A stretch of 33,314 bases of DNA from Alphaproteobacteria bacterium. GTDB lineage: Bacteria; Pseudomonadota; Alphaproteobacteria; Ferrovibrionales; Ferrovibrionaceae. The stretch is from positions 1 to 33,314 of the forward strand of contig JAHCJR010000030.1 of the NCBI GenBank assembly GCA_026126165.1. Reading direction: 5' to 3'. Of this stretch, positions 29,977 through 33,314 are shown one piece after another. Each line of letters opens with the position of its first letter. The first letter of the stretch is position 1. The notes under the pieces are model-generated. The model saw nothing but the letters and a program-made list of their open reading frames with translations. It was not told the DNA's origin and made no database searches. The position numbers and the translations under genes were made by a program.

Positions 29977-30606
29977 ATGAGCGATATCAGGATTTACGGC
30001 ATCATCGCCTCGCGCGCGTTCCGCTGCCTGTGGGCGGCCGACGAACTCGGCCTCAAGTACGAGCATGTTCCGGTGAAGTTCGGTTCCGGCGACACGAAGT
30101 CGGCGGAGTTCCTTTCGGTCAATCCGAACGGGCGCATCCCGGCGCTGAGCGATGGCCCGCTCAATCTCTGCGAGTCGATGGCGATCAATCTCTATCTCGC
30201 GTCAAAGTTCGACGGCTCGGGCAAGCTTTGGCCGCGATCGGTCGAGGATCAGGGGCGTGTCTATCAGTGGAGCTTCTGGGTGGTGACGGAGGTCGAGAAG
30301 CCGCTGGTGACGATCCTGCTGGAGAAGATCACCAAGCCGCGCGAGCAGCGCGACGAGGACCTCATCGCGCGCATGACCAAGCAGCTCCAGGCGCCTTTCC
30401 GGGTGCTCGAAGGCGCGCTGCAATCCTCCGACTACCTGCTGGGGGCCGACTTCTCCATCGCCGATCTGAACGTGGCCTCGGTCATGTCCTGGGCCAAGGG
30501 CTCGAAACTCGATCTCACCGCCTATCCGAAGCTCGCCGCCTGGCTGGATCGTTGTCTTGGCCGGCCGGCGGCGCAGTCCCTCCAGGCGCGCCGCGCGGCG
30601 GCCTGA
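29977..30606 (+). CDS. glutathione S-transferase family protein
   Basis: A 209-aa protein with an N-terminal thioredoxin-like domain (IYGIIASRAFRCLWAADELGLKYEHV near 6-31, and NPNGRIPALSDGPLNLCESMAINLYLA with the cis-proline and the ES motif that binds glutathione). A helical C-terminal domain follows (YLLGADFSIADLNVASVMSW near 149-168). It is cytoplasmic and conjugates or reduces electrophiles with glutathione; the substrate is unknown. GGAGGAG precedes the ATG at 29977. Its stop is 3 bp from the convergent pyk stop. Confidence 0.92.
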   Translation: MSDIRIYGIIASRAFRCLWAADELGLKYEHVPVKFGSGDTKSAEFLSVNPNGRIPALSDGPLNLCESMAINLYLASKFDGSGKLWPRSVEDQGRVYQWSFWVVTEVEKPLVTILLEKITKPREQRDEDLIARMTKQLQAPFRVLEGALQSSDYLLGADFSIADLNVASVMSWAKGSKLDLTAYPKLAAWLDRCLGRPAAQSLQARRAAA

Positions 30607-30609
30607 ACC

Positions 30610-32049
30610 TCAGCCCAGCCCGCGGGTGCCGTCGGCGCCCACCCGGGCGATGCGCAGGATGTTGGTGGCGCCCGGCGTGCCGAAGGGCACGCCGGCCGTG
30701 ATCACCAGCCGGTCGCCGGGCCGCGCGAAGCCGTGCTCGCAGGCGACGCGGCAGGCCTTGTCCACCATGTCGCCGAAATTGGTCACATCCACGTTCGGCA
30801 CGCAGTGGATGCCCCAGGTGAGGGCGAGGCGGCGCGCGGTCTGGATCGCGGGCGTGAGGCAGAGAATGTTCACGCCGGGCCGCTCGCGGGCGGCGCGGAT
30901 CGCGGTCGATCCGGAGGTGGTATAGGTGACGATCGCCGCCGCGTTGATCGTCTCCGCCACCTGCCGCGCGGCGGCGGTGATGGCATCGGCGGCGGTCGCC
31001 TCCGGATTGGCATGCTCGGCATCCATGATGCCGCGATAGAGCGGGTCCATTTCCACCTGGCGGGCGATGCTGTCCATCATCGCCACGGCCTCGACGGGAT
31101 AGGCGCCGGAGGCGCTTTCGGCGGAGAGCATGATGGCATCGGCGCCGTCATAGACGGCGGTGGCGACGTCCGAGACTTCGGCGCGGGTCGGCTGCGGGCT
31201 CTGCACCATGCTTTCCAGCATCTGCGTGGCGACGACGACACTCTTGCCGGCGCGCCGCGCGGCGCGCACCAGGCGTTTCTGCAACGCCGGCACCTCGGTC
31301 AGCGGCGCCTCCACGCCGAGATCGCCGCGTGCCACCATGATGGCGTCAGAAAGCTCGATAACCTCCTGCAGCCGTTCCAGCGCCGCCGGCTTTTCGATCT
31401 TGGCCAGCACGCCGGCCCGCCCGGCGACCAGCTTGCGCGCTTCGGCCACATCCTCGGGCCGCTGCACGAAGGAGAGGGCCACCCAGTCGATGCCGAGATC
31501 GAGGGCGAAGGCAAGGTCCTCGCGGTCCTTCGGCGTCAGGGCATCGAGCGGCAGCACCGCGCCGGGCAGGTTGACGCCCTTGCGGTCGGAGAGCGCGCCG
31601 CCGGCCAGTACGCGCGTATCCATCCAGTCGGCGGCGAGGTTCTCCACGCGCAGCCGGATGCGGCCATCGTCGAGCAGCAGATCGAGGCCCGGCCGGACGG
31701 CGGCGAAGATTTCCGGATGTGGCAGGTTCACGCGCTTCCCATCGCCAGGCTCCGGCCGCCGGTCCAGGCGAAAGACCGCGCCCTTGACCAGGGTGACCTT
31801 GCCTTCGCGGAAGGTGCCGAGACGCAGCTTGGGCCCCTGCAGGTCGGCGAGAATGCCGATCGGCCGGCCGACGGCGCGCTCGACCGCGCGGATAGCGCCG
31901 TGCCGGCGCGCATGGTCGTCGCGGCTGCCATGGCTGAAGTTCAGGCGGAAGACATCGGCTCCCGCTTCGAACAGGGCGCGGATCGTCTCCGCGTCGGAAC
32001 TGGCGGGGCCGAGCGTGGCGATGATCTTGGTCGATCGGTTGCGTCGCAT
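30610..32049 (-). CDS. pyk: pyruvate kinase
   Basis: A 479-aa protein starting MRRNRSTKIIATLGPAS. The active-site lysine K217 and metal ligand E219 are in AKIEKP, and D243 is in ARGDLGVE. The LNFSHG motif is at 36-41, and ATQMLESMVQSPQPTRAEVSDVATAVYDGADAIMLSAESA is the usual catalytic-loop region. It makes pyruvate and ATP from PEP. The regulatory C-terminal domain is complete. It lies 30 bp after the glycerate kinase gene on the same strand, an arrangement common in alphaproteobacteria, so 2-phosphoglycerate from that enzyme can flow through enolase to this one. Confidence 0.97.
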   Translation of the reverse strand: MRRNRSTKIIATLGPASSDAETIRALFEAGADVFRLNFSHGSRDDHARRHGAIRAVERAVGRPIGILADLQGPKLRLGTFREGKVTLVKGAVFRLDRRPEPGDGKRVNLPHPEIFAAVRPGLDLLLDDGRIRLRVENLAADWMDTRVLAGGALSDRKGVNLPGAVLPLDALTPKDREDLAFALDLGIDWVALSFVQRPEDVAEARKLVAGRAGVLAKIEKPAALERLQEVIELSDAIMVARGDLGVEAPLTEVPALQKRLVRAARRAGKSVVVATQMLESMVQSPQPTRAEVSDVATAVYDGADAIMLSAESASGAYPVEAVAMMDSIARQVEMDPLYRGIMDAEHANPEATAADAITAAARQVAETINAAAIVTYTTSGSTAIRAARERPGVNILCLTPAIQTARRLALTWGIHCVPNVDVTNFGDMVDKACRVACEHGFARPGDRLVITAGVPFGTPGATNILRIARVGADGTRGLG

Positions 32050-32079
32050 GAAGCCTTCCCTGGCGAGCGCGGCCCTCGG

Positions 32080-33314
32080 TCAGTCGATGACGATGGCGCG
32101 GAAATCGTTGACGTTGGTCAAGGTCGGCCCGGTGACCAGCAGCTCGCCGAGCGCCTCGAAGAAGCCGTGCGCATCATTGTCGGCAAGGCGCGCGGCTGCG
32201 TCGATGCCGGCCGCGGCCGCTCGCGTCTTTGTGTCCGGAAGCAGGAAGGCGCCGGCATTCTCCTCGCTGCCGTCGATCCCGTCCGTATCGGCGGCGATGG
32301 CCGAGATGCCGGCGGCGCCGTCGAGGGCGATGGCGAGTGCCAGCAGGAACTCCGCGTTGCGCCCGCCGCGCCCCCGGCCACGCACGGTGACCGTGGTCTC
32401 GCCGCCGGAAAGGATGCAGTGCCGCCGCCGGCCTTCCGCGCGTCGCCGCAGCGCCAGTTCGCCATGGGCGCGGCCGACATCGCGCGCCTCGCCTTCGAGA
32501 TCGTCGCCCAGCAGCTCGACGCCGTAGCCGGCCGCCTCCGCCATTCGCGCTGCCGCCGCCAGCGCATCGGCCGGCCTGGCGGCAAGCAGGCAGCGTGCCC
32601 GCGCGAGCCTCGGGTCGCCCGGCTTGGGCGTTTCCTCGCGCGCCGCCGCGAGATGGCGCAGCACCCCGGCCGGTTCCGCGATGGCGTACTTCTCCAGGAT
32701 GGCGCGGGCATCGGCGAAGCTGGTGGGGTCGGGGACGGTCGGGCCGGAGGCGATGGTCGCCGGATCGTCGCCCGGCACGTCGGAGACGGCGATAGTAACC
32801 ACTTCGGCCGGCCAGGCGGCGAGCGCCAGCCGCCCGCCCTTGATGGCGGAGAGATGCTTGCGTACGCAGTTGATCTCGCCGATGGTGGCGCCGCAGCGCA
32901 GCAAGGTGCCGGTCACGGCGCGCTTGTCGGCGAGCGTAAGCCCCTCGGCCGGCACCGCCATCAGCGCCGAGCCGCCGCCCGAAATCAGGCAGAGCAGGAG
33001 ATCGTCCTCGCCGAGCGCGGAGGCCGCATCGAGGATGCGCCGCGCCGCCTGCTCGCCCGCCTGGTCCGGCACCGGATGTGCCGCCTCCACCACCTCTATT
33101 CGCCGCAGTGGCAGGCCATGACCGTAACGGGTGATGACAAGGCCGGCGAGGTCGCCCGCCCAGTGCTCCTCCACCGCCCTGGCCATGGCGGCGGCACCCT
33201 TCCCGGCGCCGACCACCAGCGTGCGGCCCTTCGGCGGCGGCGGCAGGTTGGAGGGAACGATCCTGTCCGCCGAGACGGCGGCAAGCGCCGCGTCGAACAG
33301 GCTCTTCAGGAAGG
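32080..33314 (-). CDS. glycerate kinase, MOFRL (type II) family, 5' end cut by the window
   Basis: The frame is open to the window edge and encodes at least 411 residues, so the gene is partial at its start. The visible N-terminus, FLKSLFDAALAAVSADRIVPSNLPPPPKGRTLVVGAGKG, fits the family just after its usual first residues. A GTG at 33216 in the same frame is internal. LISGGGSALM, NCVRKHLSAIKGGRLA, SDVPGDDPATIASGPTVPD and LSGGETTVTV are MOFRL-type glycerate 2-kinase motifs. The enzyme makes 2-phosphoglycerate from D-glycerate. The same family includes tartrate-operon TtuD and hydroxypyruvate reductase-labelled genes. pyk follows 30 bp on. Confidence 0.92.
   Translation of the reverse strand, partial: FLKSLFDAALAAVSADRIVPSNLPPPPKGRTLVVGAGKGAAAMARAVEEHWAGDLAGLVITRYGHGLPLRRIEVVEAAHPVPDQAGEQAARRILDAASALGEDDLLLCLISGGGSALMAVPAEGLTLADKRAVTGTLLRCGATIGEINCVRKHLSAIKGGRLALAAWPAEVVTIAVSDVPGDDPATIASGPTVPDPTSFADARAILEKYAIAEPAGVLRHLAAAREETPKPGDPRLARARCLLAARPADALAAAARMAEAAGYGVELLGDDLEGEARDVGRAHGELALRRRAEGRRRHCILSGGETTVTVRGRGRGGRNAEFLLALAIALDGAAGISAIAADTDGIDGSEENAGAFLLPDTKTRAAAAGIDAAARLADNDAHGFFEALGELLVTGPTLTNVNDFRAIVID

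Noticed and set aside
32080..33216. Glycerate kinase starting at the GTG at 33216
   Set aside because: Family-like sequence continues in frame upstream to the window edge, so the GTG is internal and the gene is truncated by the window.
1..33314. CRISPR array, prophage or insertion sequence
   Set aside because: No regularly spaced repeats, transposase, integrase or phage structural genes were seen on either strand.

Overview
This window reads as a chromosomal segment of a high-GC alphaproteobacterium, probably near the Rhodospirillales. Three small families typical of alphaproteobacteria are present: DUF1476 (ATP synthase zeta inhibitor), DUF1192 and DUF1013 (TrcR). L36, PurB, Map and pyruvate kinase are of ordinary housekeeping type. 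Genes are densely packed, several pairs share ATGA or GTGA start/stop overlaps, and almost every very long opposite-strand ORF is a high-GC shadow. No phage, CRISPR array or insertion sequence was seen.

Layout. 1-6650: DUF1476, purB with a small partner gene, a 68-aa protein of unknown function behind an operator-like promoter, radC, an exported YHS protein, map, sfsA, a molybdopterin-binding (CinA N-terminal type) protein and a Rap1a-like secreted protein. 6669-8838: a Sel1-repeat membrane protein and an acyl-CoA ligase. 8839-9966: a compact mercury module of merT, a GDCCVxC protein and a divergent merR, with a MerR-type operator between them and a 20-bp perfect inverted repeat at the merR end. 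10025-11964: tRNA-Leu(UAA), then mtnA overlapping a FucA/Ald2-type class II aldolase, the gene pair expected for the DHAP shunt that salvages methylthioadenosine or 5'-deoxyadenosine. 11942-17451: an Oxygenase-NA family 2OG-Fe(II) enzyme coupled to an EamA transporter, an acetate/propionate CoA-transferase, an alpha/beta hydrolase and metY. 17452-17814: a non-coding stretch with two tandem intrinsic terminators on the minus strand. The upper one looks like an alpha-r8/suhB (mmgR) small RNA, the lower one like a short leader RNA or attenuator before metY. 17815-22530: DUF1192, a PIG3-type quinone oxidoreductase, trcR, ogt, an SDR, a methyltransferase and rpmJ. 22745-24505: a class III adenylate cyclase/TolB-like/TPR protein of visibly lower GC, bracketed by near-identical 25-bp direct repeats and so possibly acquired. 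24825-30606: glcDEF, a VOC protein, a TPR protein and a GST-like protein. 30610-33314: pyk and a glycerate kinase cut by the window end.

How the genes fit together. glcDEF (glycolate to glyoxylate), glycerate kinase and pyruvate kinase lie close together, consistent with a C2-to-pyruvate route whose middle steps are outside the window. mtnA-ald2 could feed DHAP and a sulfur-containing aldehyde back to metabolism, and metY could help rebuild methionine or homocysteine, so the window may contain two parts of a methionine salvage economy. The MerR operator architecture and the cysteine patterns of MerT and the GDCCVxC protein point to metal uptake control. No mercuric reductase is present here.
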